Source of the DNA: Setaria digitata
Lineage: Eukaryota; Nematoda; Chromadorea; Rhabditida; Setariidae
Direction: 5' to 3'
Assembly (NCBI GenBank): GCA_003640385.1
Contig: RCAB01000807.1
Span: 1 to 18,177 of the forward strand
DNA: 18,177 nt
The notes below the pieces were generated by a model. The model did no database searches. It was not told the DNA's origin and saw only the letters and a program-made list of their open reading frames with translations. The position numbers were made by a program, and so were the translations under genes. Shown piece after piece: positions 7,753 to 18,177 of this stretch; positions within the stretch are counted from its first letter, which is position 1, and the number at the start of each line of letters is the position of its first letter.

Positions 7753-8846
7753 CTAAATATTATCAGTGTTAAAATTTATTATTTCCGAAATTTCTTCTAT
7801 TTTCATTTGCTTTTTTTTTTGACTTTTACAAATTGAATAAAATTTTTAAAATTATTTTTGTAGTATTTTGTTTATATTGGAAAATGTTAATTTTATTGAT
7901 GTCATTTAATGCCTAATTAAAAATTTCAATTTTATAAATAGTTATAATTTCAGTGCAGTTTTTTTTTTCCCTCTGTTTTTGCAATATTCATAAATATCTC
8001 CAACCTTTTTTCCAACAATTTCATAAAAACTGCAAAATATTTTTACTAAATAATAATGCTAAGCGCTTAGATGATTGCTTATCGATTAGGAGTGCAATTT
8101 TTATCACGAAATTTCCCTTTTTTTTTTTCTTTTGTTTTTTTTGTTTTATTTCTTTTAAGAAAAAAATAACTCTGAAGAAAACTTTTCTCCATTTTGCGAG
8201 AATTCTGCCAAAAAAACTGAAAATTTTCACTTTTTCTCCTGTAAATATTAGATTTTCCAATCAGAAAAATGCAAAAAAAGTGTCGAAAAAATTTTTAAAT
8301 GTTAAGCAAATGAAAAAAAATTTTCTTGTCCAAAGAGAAGTTAAATACAAATTTTTTTTTTTTTTTTACAGAAAATATAAAAATTTTCCATTAAAACGAG
8401 ATAAATAATGTATTACATATGGGAAATTTTAAAGAAAAAAAAAAAAAAACCAAATGGGAAATTATCTTGGCATATGTATTTCTTTTCTGAAACATTCAAG
8501 AAAAAAATGTTTTTTTTTTTTTTAATTTCAGACTATTTTAAAAACAAACAAATTGCTTTTTGGCATTTTTATTTTTCTAAGATATGCGGTAGTGACTTGT
8601 AAATATTATTGCAACAAAAAAGTTATTGATTTTACTTTCAAATGGAAATTTAAGGCTATTTATCAAAAATTGAAGTGTCCCTTATTTGGGCCAATAAAAA
8701 AGAGCTGAAATGAACAAAAAAAAAGAAGGAAAAAGGGAGCCAAGAAGAGGAAAAAAAGGGACAAGATGGATAAAAGGCAGTGTAGCGAATAGCTAGGCTA
8801 AATAATATCATGGAATTATGACTTTTTTTTTTTATTTAGTTATAAA
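7753..8846. other. AT-rich flanking DNA, no gene seen
   Basis: Open stretches at 7953-8408 (plus) and 8408-8602 (plus) are Phe/Lys-rich products of T and A runs, with no domain pattern, signal peptide logic or codon bias. Confidence 0.7.
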
Positions 8847-8932
8847 ATTTTTCAAACCATTAACAATGATTTAAAACTTTTTTTTTTATATTTTTCAAAC
8901 CATTAACAATGATTTAAAACTTTTTTTTTTAT
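8847..8932. repeat. 43-bp tandem duplication
   Basis: The unit atttttcaaaccattaaca and onwards, ending in ten T, is present twice in tandem (8847-8889 and 8890-8932) with no visible difference over its unique part. It suggests a recent slippage or a local assembly duplication. Confidence 0.85.
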
Positions 8933-9577
8933 TACGAAAAAAAAATTTTTTTCCTCCTTGAAATTCTTTACCTTCTTATAAGGTATAATTCATTTTTTCA
9001 CTTTGAAATTTAAAAAGATGAAAAGATAAGAAATATTTATCAAATTTTGTTGTGAAATATGATGGTCGATGAGAAATGAAATGGGAGAAAAACTGAAGGA
9101 GAAAAAGAATTTGCGAAAGAAGAAAAATGTGAAAATTTGGTTAAAAAAAAAAAAAAAACTGAATAGATACCCAGATGATTATAATGTGTAGAAATTAGTT
9201 AAAATAAATTCCAAAGCATAAATAAGCAAACACTTAAAATGAAATTCTTTTTTAATTTTAAGAAAATTCAAAAAACAAAATAAATGAAATGTGTAATCAT
9301 GAATAAAATTCCGTAAAATATATATTTTTATACAAGAAAAAGGAGCGAAAAAAAGAGGAAAAAGCGCAAAAAAAAAAAAAAAAGTATTATTTATTGAAAA
9401 AGGAAAAATATAAATGTGCAATGATATATGTAATTATTTGAAATACATATTGAAAAGTAAAGAAATGAATAAAGCATATGTAAGAGATTACTTAAAAATT
9501 TTCTTCAGTTTTTTTTTTCTCACTCTCCTTCATTTAAATGCTGCTCAAAAAAATGTGACAATAATAAATGGAAAAAC

Positions 9578-9610
<33 letters not shown>

Positions 9611-9655
9611 ATTAGGAATAAGAAAACTTAAAATATTACTTGAGCATTTACTTAC
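8933..9655. other. AT-rich flanking DNA, no gene seen
   Basis: It contains a 29-nt A run at 9580-9608 and several shorter ones. No coding island is visible up to the donor-like site at 9655. Confidence 0.7.
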
Positions 9656-9767
9656 GTCTTTTTCCGTGTTTACTAGCCGAAACATTGTCAGGGATTCGTG
9701 ATACAGGGTGAGGTAATAGATGCATTAGTGATGGAGAGTAGAAACAAAGAGGAAGATGTGAAACATC
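9656..9767 (-). other. Candidate upstream exon ending in a strong splice donor
   Basis: This island ends in C|GTAAGTAAATG, a near-perfect donor. The 70 nt before it are about 43% G+C. Its frame starts with ATG at 9725-9723 and encodes 23 residues (MHLLPHPVSR, then IPDNVSASKHGKR), ending in phase 1. That phase would fit the microexon or Ig1 exon of the phosphatase gene. The frame is open back to a stop at about 9768-9770. It has no signal peptide, so if real it is more likely a 5' untranslated exon, or an alternative start whose product would not enter the secretory route by itself. I see no clear acceptor upstream. Confidence 0.3.
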
Positions 9768-12243
9768 TTAATTAATATAAGTGATTAAACACAATTAATT
9801 ATCTTGTAATTTTTTTTCTACCTTTTCCCAATTGCATTTTTATCTGTCAAAAAAATGATAAAAAAAAGGGCAATGGGTAAGTTCTGAAATAGAATGAACT
9901 TGAAGAGAAAGTAAGCAGCTTGAAATGCCGACTTATTTAATGAAACCAATTAATTATTTGATTACCGCTTTTATTTTTCTTCCTTTTACTCAATTACACT
10001 TTGTTTATTAAAAAAAATACAGAATGAGAAGCAAGAAAATAAATTACCAAATAGAATGAAAAACCAATTAGAAGCGGACATGTAAATGATTAAATAATTA
10101 ATTAAGTCGAATTATAAAAGTAAATATCTCGAGAATTTTTTTTTTCAACTTTTTTCCTTCGTCAGTTCCCCTCTCTTTTTATTCCTGGCTTAAGATAAAA
10201 GCAAATAAAATTGATAATTAATGAAAAAGGAGAGTAATTAGTATACAGATCTCATTAACAACAATTTTATTCTGCAATTAAAGTAAAATTTTTATTTTTT
10301 AAATTTGATAAAACAAAATTTTGATTGTACGGAATTAAGCGTTCGATTTCGAATACCTTTCACGGCTTACTCGTTCTTTATAATTTTTTTTTTTTTTTTT
10401 CATAATCACTAAATCACTCCTCCTTTTATGTATGTTTGTTGAATATTTTGTGGAAAGGCTGAAAGAAAAATAAAAAAAAATTATCGATTTCCTAAAAAGT
10501 TTTTAGCTTTTTAATTTTCAGCCATTCATTTTTTGATATAAATTGATGAAACATTCAAAAAATGAAAGAAAAACCTTCGGTTCTTTTAAAAAAAATTTGT
10601 CTTTCAATTTTTAATTTCCAATTTTTTTCAGCACAAACCGTTGAAACGTCTTATTCACATTCGTTTAATATTTATTATAATATAAATTTTTAAAAAGTCA
10701 ACAAAAAAAAAAAAGAAAAAAGAAAGTGAAAATTTTTACGAAAGTGAATTTATTAATATAAAATTGAAGGCATAGCAATTTTCTTCATTCATCAATTCTA
10801 ATGTTCAAATTATAGTATAATTATTTGTTGGTAGGTGAATTGCAAAAAAAAAAGAAAAGAAAAGAGCAAAAAGCATTTCATTGATGTTTTTTCTCATCTA
10901 ATTTACACAAATTATTCGTTTTAAAAATTAATCAAAAAAAGGAAGAATAGGAAAATAAAAAGAAAAATTATACAATCCCATTAAAATGATAACAACTTTC
11001 TCTGCAAAATTTTTTTTTTATTTGTATTATTTTTATTACTTGGAATTTTTCAATTTTTTATTTTATAATTGAGAGAATTAAAGAAAAAAAAAAAAATTTA
11101 CCCAAAAAATTCAATTTCTTATTTATTCTGTTATAATGATGCTGAAAATTTGCAAAAATTTTAATCATTTCACCTTCTTCCCTTTCCTTTTTTTTTTTTT
11201 TTTTTTTTTTTGTAATAACAATTCATTTTTGAATTTACTTTCACTGTCATTATCTTTTTTTTTTGTAAGATAATCAAGAATAATGAATTATGATTAGTAT
11301 GTCTTTCTCATTTTACAAACTTTGAAAAATCACTTGTTCCAATGTGATTGCAATGAATGAATGATAAATGATATATCTGTTGCAAAATTCATAAAATACA
11401 CTGCTATATATTTCAAATAAATAAGTAAACAGTTCTTATTTGTTATTAGTGGCATATTATTGTTATTATTATTATTATTATTACTATTATGAAAAAAATA
11501 TATGTATATGTATGTAAGTTGTTTAGTTTAAAATAAGACAATATAGATCTTTTGCCTTGTTTATATAATTAAAAACTATAAATGTTCAATGATACAATGA
11601 TACATAATAATAAATATTTATCATGAAAAATAATAACAATAAAAAGTAAAATTATAATAATTAATCATGATAATAATAAACAGCACCAATAGCATTAATC
11701 GTTAATAATGATTAATGTACTAGTAATTATTATTAGGACAAGTATAACAATCAGTTTTAATGCATTCATGTTGCAATAATGATTGCACACAATAATTAAA
11801 TTTCACTTTTTTTCCCTAGGTAGAAACATAATGTTAATTTTACCATATAAACAATGCAAACAGCATTTAGATGGAAATTTATTATTTATAATATGCATAT
11901 ATTATACAACGAAATTGTGATTTTAAATATATCGAAAATCGCAATTAATATTTCAAATGTAAAGATTCGACGAAGTAAATTTGCTGAAAATTCCTTTGCT
12001 TCTTGAAACGGTGGAAAAAGGAAGAAGTTGAAAAAAGAAGAAAAGAAATGAAAAAAAAAAAAGGGAAAATACGAAGTAGCAGAAAAGTCAGATGAATAAT
12101 ATATTCAGTTGAATGCTAGAAACAATCACTAATTGCAGCCATTATGCCTTTAATTTGGATTCAATATTTTCCTTTTTTTTTTTTCAAGAAATCAATGAAT
12201 TCGTTTGCTCTCTTCAAGTGGTAAATAAAGTTTCATATGAGAA
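9768..12243. other. AT-rich flanking DNA with microsatellites, no gene seen
   Basis: Contents include TAATTA-rich words at 9770-10100, a small palindrome ttcgatttcgaa at 10342-10353 in a GC-richer patch, a 24-nt T run at 11188-11211, an (ATT)n microsatellite near 11461-11490, and an 8-bp inverted repeat (cattaatc / gattaatg) at 11693-11717. No exon-like island stands out. Confidence 0.65.
11461..11490. repeat. (ATT)n microsatellite
   Basis: The stretch tgttattattattattatta and onwards is an uninterrupted trinucleotide repeat followed by one imperfect unit. Confidence 0.85.
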
Positions 12244-12264
12244 GTATGAAGTATGAAGTATGAA
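12244..12264. repeat. (GTATGAA)3 short tandem repeat
   Basis: The heptamer gtatgaa is present three times in tandem, with a fourth partial copy upstream in atatgagaa. Confidence 0.85.
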
Positions 12265-12688
12265 ATTGCTATTCTTTATACAATAATTTACTTGTCTATG
12301 AAAGAAAAAACGTAACTTTTATATCCAATAGAAGTTTATTTTCTCAATTTTGCATTTTTGCTAAAATCACAATTTTTTTTAAACTGATACTTAATTTTCC
12401 TTTTCCTTAGAAAATGTTGTTTCTTTTTTCTTTTCCAATCAATGCTACATATTTCAATTGAATAAGCATGATTTCCATTGTATTTCATAAATCCATCTAT
12501 CAAAGTTACACAGACCATGTAAGCAATGTGATCAAATTACAATGAATGCTTTCAACGAAAAATAAAAATGAGCAACAAGAATGGTGTGATGTGGGGGGGA
12601 TGTTGAAAGAGGTTATATGTATTTACCGGTCTTATCCATGTACATATATAGATGAGAAAGAAGTTGTTAAATAAAAGGAACAGAAAAA

Positions 12689-13611
12689 GAGAAGAATGAA
12701 AATTTACACGATTTAAAAGTAATTTTAAAGGAAGAAAAATAAAAAGTAACACGAAGTGAATGGAAAGAATAAATGAATTATTGAAAAATAATAATTTCAA
12801 AAATAGTTTAGATTGAAAGAGGTGTAAGAAGTGATGATGGATAAATCAAACGACGATTGAAAAGAGTAAGAGAGAAAAGTGAAGGCATAGCAATTCAATA
12901 TGAATTAAAATCCCATGTGGTGAAAAGGAATCGTACTTTCCGCTTCAGCTGATCGAAATATGAATATATCACATATCTTCTTGTCATATGATGCCACTCA
13001 AATTTTTTATTTTTTATTTATTATTATTATTGTTCATTCTTACTATTATTTATTATTTTAATATTATTAATAATAATAATAATAATAATAATAATTATTA
13101 TTATGCTGGGGGAAGAGGAAAGAAAAAAAAAGCCAAAAACCATCTGGNGAGAAGAATGAAAATTTACACGATTTAAAAGTAATTTTAAAGGAAGAAAAAT
13201 AAAAAGTAACACGAAGTGAATGGAAAGAATAAATGAATTATTGAAAAATAATAATTTCAAAAATAGTTTAGATTGAAAGAGGTGTAAGAAGTGATGATGG
13301 ATAAATCAAACGACGATTGAAAAGAGTAAGAGAGAAAAGTGAAGGCATAGCAATTCAATATGAATTAAAATCCCATGTGGTGAAAAGGAATCGTACTTTC
13401 CGCTTCAGCTGATCGAAATATGAATATATCACATATCTTCTTGTCATATGATGCCACTCAAATTTTTTATTTTTTATTTATTATTATTATTGTTCATTCT
13501 TACTATTATTTATTATTTTAATATTATTAATAATAATAATAATAATAATAATAATTATTATTATTATGCTGGGGGAAGAGGAAAGAAAAAAAAAAGCCAA
13601 AAACCATCTGG
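12689..13611. repeat. About 460-bp near-identical direct repeat around a single N (probable contig overlap)
   Basis: Bases 12689-13147 (459 nt) recur as 13149-13611 (463 nt). They differ only by one extra TTA triplet in a microsatellite and one extra A in a homopolymer. The N at 13148 separates the two copies exactly. The simplest reading is two contigs with overlapping ends placed side by side. Apparent open frames in it, seen twice, are Leu/Phe or Asn/Tyr low-complexity products of the repeat and are not genes. Confidence 0.88.
13064..13104. repeat. (AAT)n/(ATT)n microsatellite, copy 1
   Basis: A run of aataat followed by attatt units; the second copy at about 13524-13567 has one more TTA unit. 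Length change here is the main difference between the two large repeat copies. Confidence 0.8.
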
Positions 13612-13860
13612 AATTTTGGAAACTATGGAAAATAAAATGAAAATTTTAAAATATTTTAATAATAATCATCATTTCCATTATTCCCTCTTTTTTTGTCAAC
13701 ATTTTAGAATATCATTAAGGACAATGTTACCTTTTCTACTATCACTTATCTCTCAATTTATGAGTTTTGCTTCTGTTTTTTTTTTTTTTAATTTCGAAGA
13801 AGTGTAGAAATCATTTCGCTTAATATGTTCTAGGCATTTGTATAATTTAGAAAAGACATA
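13612..13860. other. AT-rich flanking DNA
   Basis: This joins the large duplication to the GC-richer island. An open frame running through the microsatellite at 13448-13807 has no credible protein character. Confidence 0.7.
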
Positions 13861-13980
13861 AACGTTGAACAAGTCCATTTGTACAATTTCGAACCTAGAC
13901 GTTTAGAACGTGGAAGCGAACGAGATTTCACCTCTAATGAGTTTATTTGTAAGACTCGAGAACGTCTAGTTTCACGTGAT
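13861..13980. other. GC-richer island with 13-bp inverted repeat
   Basis: The 120 bp are about 39% G+C against roughly a quarter around them. gaacctagacgtt at 13891-13903 pairs with aacgtctagtttc at 13961-13973 (12 of 13), leaving a 57-nt loop. Short words gaacg and cgaac recur inside. Both strands are open for 45-60 codons, but neither frame looks like a known domain. It may be a regulatory element, a short RNA hairpin, an untranslated exon or a relic of a small transposon; the sequence does not decide. Confidence 0.35.
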
Positions 13981-14186
13981 CAGCAAAAAAAAAAAAAAAA
14001 AAAGCACTTTTTTTCCTTAAAATTCATAGTTTATAAATTCCAAATATACAATTCAAGTTGATCAAGGCAGAAGGTAAATTCATAGTGCTAGGAATGCAAC
14101 GGTTAGCCTTTTCGGCTCCATCTAATTATGTCACTAAAATTGATCAATACGAAATGCAAACATTTTCAGCGATGGAAAATGCTCAC

Positions 14187-14232
14187 CTGGCCATAATTAT
14201 TATTGGAAGATGTTAAGAAGCGGAATTATTAG
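14187..14232 (-). other. Candidate 46-nt exon with ATG, between TTTCAG and GTGAGC
   Basis: On the minus strand CTAATTTCAG is followed by 46 nt and then the donor CCAG|GTGAGC. The segment contains ATGGCCAG just before the donor. It could be a distal 5' exon of the phosphatase gene, about 6.7 kb upstream of exon 1. Support is limited to the two splice-like signals, which can arise by chance. Confidence 0.15.
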
Positions 14233-14500
14233 CTGAAATTAGTGAGCCAAAATATTGGTCAAATTCTTTTTCTATTTTAGCAGATTATCATATAAAAAAA
14301 ATTTTTTTTTTTTCCTTACACTTATGAACTTAATTTTATATTAGCGTCACGAAATTTTAGCATATTTTTAAATACGAGAATTATGAATATTAAAGCATCA
14401 AGAAGCGAACTTTTGAATATTTATGCAAGCTGATGATGAAAAAAAAAAAAAAAAAAAATTTCAAGGTCGAATTAATTTCTATAATTAATGTTTAAGCCTT
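14233..14500. other. AT-rich flanking DNA
   Basis: A long A run occurs at about 14439-14458. No exon-like island is seen. Confidence 0.7.
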
Positions 14501-14571
14501 GAAAGAGAGCGAGGGAGAGAGAGAGAGAGATAGAGGGAGAGAAGGGGAAGAAAAAAAAAGGAAGGAAAAAG
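14501..14571. repeat. GA-rich polypurine tract
   Basis: About 70 nt are almost entirely purine on the plus strand, with (GA)n in the middle and poly-A at the end; the only interruptions are one C and one T. Such tracts can be GAGA-type elements or simple slippage products. Confidence 0.75.
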
Positions 14572-17500
14572 ACGATTATTAGAAATAAGCTACATTTAGC
14601 TACCTCACATATTCACACTTATTTAACTAGTGGCAATTATTAATTTCAAAATTAATTTTCTAATTTATTATGATGTGATCAGTTTTCTCCTTCTACTTGC
14701 ACCTTTTAAACTGCAAGCAGAAATAGTTGGCTAAATTCCGATAATTACACAATTTGAAATAAAAATTACATTTTTTAAAATCACTAAAAATTGTTAGTTT
14801 TTGCACCGATTTTCTTTCTCCTTCCTTTTGTTTTGCTTTTTTACACTTCGCCTTTCATTTGCAAATTTAAATTTCATTTTTCCTATTGCTATTTCAGTAT
14901 TTCAATGCTGAAATATTAACTGGTAGTAGCAGAATATGAACGATTTGTTTGATGTTGGGAAGGAAAAATCACAAGGAAATGTAAATTAATTAACTGAATT
15001 CAAACCGTGGATTGGCTATCTTAATTTAATCTAACATAATCACTTTTAATTAGAGTAATTAGTGTACTTTCTATTCGTTTCTTTCCGCACTTTATTAGTT
15101 CTAGCTTAACCAGAAGACTCATTTAGCTAATTTCTAATATTAGAGAGACTTATATAAAATTCGCAAATCCCTGCAATATATCGAGAATTTTGCCACTGCT
15201 AAATGCAATTATTGTATTTTCGTTAATCTTTTTATTTTTAACAAATGACAATGAAAGGTTTTCGAAATAAAAAATTGAATAACAGAAAAAAGAACGACAT
15301 GGAAAATTATTTCATGCGTAGGAAAAAATTTGTTTCTGCTAAAAATATTTCCAAATAAATGAAAAAAAATAAATAAATAAAAAATGAAACTAACAATACT
15401 TTTATCGTTCTTTTAGTTGCAAGTTTCTTGGAACAATTTTTTGAAAAAAAAATTCCATTTATCAGGAAAGAAAGAAAAGAAGAAGGTTAATTGGTTTAGA
15501 GTAAAAAAAAAATTTAGTTTTTGATTTTATATAAAAATAATTTGTGTTAACTTAATTAATAAAAGGGAATAAGTTCTTTTTGTTGACGACCGCTCAATAA
15601 ATGATGCGAAAATTTTGATAATAACAATGAGATGGAAAAGATGGAAATTTTTGAAAATCAAAATTTTTCCTATTCTTTTTTATCTTTTTTTTGCTGGCCA
15701 TTTGAGAAAATAAAAAGAAACTGAAATTAGCATAAAAATTGAAATAAAATATTTATCTCAAAGGAATAACAAATAAAAATGAATGCATTGTATGTTATTT
15801 TGCTTCTACTTTTATTTTTTAATTTTCTTTTACAATGTTTTCAATTACAAAAAAAAAAAAAATCAAAAAAAGCGTTAAGGATAATTTTAACTTTTAAACC
15901 TTTCCCATGTTACTAATTTAAATTTTTTTGTCAATAAATTTAAATTAGTTTTCAATAATTGGAATATTTTCTCAAATTTTTGATGATATTACTAAAATAG
16001 AAGACAAACAAAAAAAAAAAAAAAAAAGAAAAAAAAAGGAAAAACAAATAGATGAAAACGACAAAGGAAAGAAAATTAACCAAAGGGAACAAAACTGATT
16101 GCATTGCGTTTTTGAAGAATGAATTTAAACGGATTACAATTTAGTAATTTACGGAAGTTTTTTTCTTCTTAAAGATGACCGGAAATGATATTTCTGCTTT
16201 GGGGAAAAAAAAAAGAAAGAGCAAACAAATAATTGCCATCCAATCATTTCTAATTGCATTTTGAAATAATTCATTCATTTCTTTTCTTTCCTCTTTTTGA
16301 ATTTCTTTTTTATAATTTCTTTTTTAGCCTTTACAATAACATATCACAAAAACAATTTTAAAAAGAAAAAGAAAATGAATTAAAAATAATAATGGCAAAA
16401 GAGGTTTTTTTTTTTTTTTTTTTTTTGAATTTTCAGATTAATTTTTGTTTCATAATATTTTTCCGTTTTTTTTTTTCAAAAAATACAAACTTCGAAATAA
16501 AAAAAAAGTAGCAATTTTAATTTAAAAAATTTTTACTGATAAATAATAATAATAAATAATAGTAATGTTACTTACTATAATATTATTATTATTGAAATAT
16601 TTATAGTGAAAATGGCGGAAGAATAAATTTTATTTTGTCGTTCAAGCGAAAAACAAAATAAATTATTTAGGTGAAAAAAAAAAAAAAAAAAAAAAAAAAG
16701 GAAAAGGGAAAAGTGATCGTTTGTTGAAAAGTCAAAGGGCTAAATCATGTCATGTTGCAAATAATTAGCTTAAAAAAGTGATAATGATAATTGCTGATAA
16801 ATTAATGATAAGTGTTAAAAGAAAACAAATAGTAACGAGTTCATCATTTTCTGTGAATTTATAAAACATTAGTGATCTGTGATTCTTGATCAATTAATTG
16901 CATATAGGCAGCAATTTTTTTTTTTTTGTTTTTGAAAATCATTCTAACTTTATATTTTTACATATCTGTATTTTTTCAATTTTTCTTCTTTTTTTTTTTG
17001 ATATTTTCAAACTATTTAATTTCATAAATATAATATAAAATAAGAAAGATTGAGAAGAAAAAAAAAAAAAAAAATTAAAAAGGAGGAGGTAAAATGAAAT
17101 AGGAGCAAAGTATAACGATAAATGATGATTTTTAACGGTAAAATGAATTGATTTTACATAAGAAAGAGAAGGAAGGAAAGTAACACTTTTCAGATGCAAT
17201 TTTAATGAGAAGCAAGAAGTTTTCGTGAAATTTTCGCAAACATTTCTTTCTTTAATAAAATTTCGATCCAATCGTTTTTTTTTTTTTTTTTTTTTTTTTT
17301 TGTTTTATACAATAAATATAATTATGGGCAAAAATTTATTGCAGGGATGAGTAAATGATGCGATATTTTAGGAAATTTTCCATAATTATAGCTGTAAGAA
17401 ATGCGAGAAAACAAAAAAGAAAAAATGAAGAGAAAAGATAATTATTGCGAGAATAATAACAAAAAAAAAAAAAAAAATGATTCGAATTCAATTTGAAAGT

Positions 17501-18177
17501 TGTAAAATGTAAAATGATAAATAAAATTTTGAAAGCGAAAAAAAAAAAAGGTTGTGGAAAGAAGCAAAACTATGTAGGATAATAGAATACCAATAAATTT
17601 TTTTTTTTTCCTTTTTGATAGATCAATTAATTAAAAAAAAAACACTTACTTTTTCCTTCTTATGCATAATTGGAAGAGGTGTAAATTCTTTTAATACTAT
17701 CAATATAAATTAATTAGCTCTGTACGATAACTTCCCTTTGCTTTGCACAGAAATACAAAAATGTTTACGGTTGCATAAAAATATGAGTAATTCTTTGGAA
17801 ACAAATATTTCATTCATTTTGAATTAAAATATTCACATAGTCTGAACATAATTATCATATAATATATGTGATAGCTTAGCAGCAAAAAATATATATATTT
17901 TAATTGAATAATTTATCATTCATATTTGTTTCATAAAATTTCGTGCGCGTCATTGAAAAGAAAAGCATGGAAATTTAATCTGATGAAAACCACAGTAAAA
18001 ATTTTTGAAATGACATCATTCTACTGATAAATTACAAAATAAAAAATTCAAAATTTGCCTTCCTTTTGCTTAGCCAAAACTTCACAATTATGAAATGAAA
18101 TTGATGAATATCAAAAAATTTACAATTTTAATAAAGGGCCAAATCGAAATTTTATACTGTCTGTATTAAGAAAGCTT
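14572..18177. other. AT-rich flanking DNA, no gene seen
   Basis: It contains long homopolymers (22 T at 16405-16426, 26 A at 16674-16699, 27 T at 17275-17301). There is an inverted repeat atttcag/ctgaaat at about 14891-14914. A donor-like AAAA|GTAAGTG on the minus strand at about 17649-17643 follows a 22-codon open stretch with an ATG (MHKKEK), too weak to call. The open frame at 16939-17271 is low complexity. The last six bases are AAGCTT. Confidence 0.65.

Noticed and set aside
7953..8408. 151-codon plus-strand open frame
   Set aside because: It is Phe/Lys-rich from T and A runs, with no domain, no conserved pattern and no splice logic.
12552..13260. Two similar minus-strand open frames beginning MKLLFFNNSF (12552-12800 and 13027-13260)
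   Set aside because: They are the same sequence counted twice because of the duplication around the N. The content is Leu/Phe low complexity with no start context or domain.
12988..13807. Plus-strand open frames with poly-Asn then Tyr
   Set aside because: These are translations of the (AAT)n/(ATT)n microsatellite and poly-A, not proteins.
14160..14215. Plus-strand exon after CATTTTCAG with ATGGAAAATGC
   Set aside because: The acceptor is good, but the frame stops after 14 codons and no donor or further exon supports it.
16939..17271. 110-codon minus-strand open frame
   Set aside because: Composition follows the AT-rich background, with long Phe and Lys runs; no domain or signal peptide that convinces.
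17643..17715. Minus-strand exon ending AAAA|GTAAGTG with MHKKEK
   Set aside because: Only the donor supports it; the open stretch is 22 codons of AT-rich sequence.
1..18177. tRNA, rRNA, CRISPR array, bacterial operon or virus-derived sequence
   Set aside because: No cloverleaf-like GC island, regular spaced repeats, operon layout or viral protein pattern was seen on either strand.

Overview
The window is eukaryotic nuclear DNA, very AT-rich (roughly three quarters A+T), with many homopolymer A/T runs and small coding islands separated by introns. I infer a nematode, most likely a filarial parasite (Brugia, Wuchereria, Loa or Onchocerca type). The reasons are the base composition, the introns of a few hundred bp to about 2 kb, and the protein it encodes. 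Nothing suggests a bacterial, phage or CRISPR locus.

One gene is recognisable, on the minus strand at 23-7495. It is the 5' part of a LAR-type (type IIa) receptor protein tyrosine phosphatase, the family of Drosophila Lar, vertebrate PTPRF/PTPRS/PTPRD and C. elegans ptp-3. I rebuilt it from splice sites and reading phase. The order from the right is: signal-peptide exon (7372-7495), optional 36-nt microexon (6838-6873), Ig1 (6442-6580 and 5603-5754), Ig2 (5292-5483 and 3019-3129), Ig3 (1433-1600 and 691-798), and the start of the first fibronectin III domain (23-149). Phases agree at every junction, giving 373 residues without the microexon or 385 with it. The remaining FN3 repeats, the transmembrane segment and both phosphatase domains lie beyond the left edge.

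The introns hold the most interesting signals. At the exon 5/6 junction in Ig2, exactly where vertebrate LAR-family receptors insert the meA mini-exon peptide, a second and stronger donor would add 27 in-frame codons. An internal acceptor in the same stretch could instead define a 48-nt microexon. The 36-nt microexon between signal peptide and Ig1 is a second candidate for splice-made diversity. The same large intron (3130-5291) contains a TAATTA-rich block with a strong hairpin and an E-box/bZIP-like palindrome, which may be intronic enhancers.

Upstream, about 7.5-7.75 kb is the probable 5' leader, with a cluster of GATA-type motifs. From 7.75 to 18.2 kb I find no convincing gene. That stretch is AT-rich DNA with microsatellites, short tandem duplications and long homopolymers, plus two GC-richer islands (about 9656-9767 and 13861-14232) that may be upstream exons or regulatory elements. 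Two single N characters (2760 and 13148) are each flanked by near-identical copies of 92 bp and about 460 bp, which looks like unmerged contig ends. The window ends in AAGCTT, a HindIII site, which may mark a clone-end boundary.
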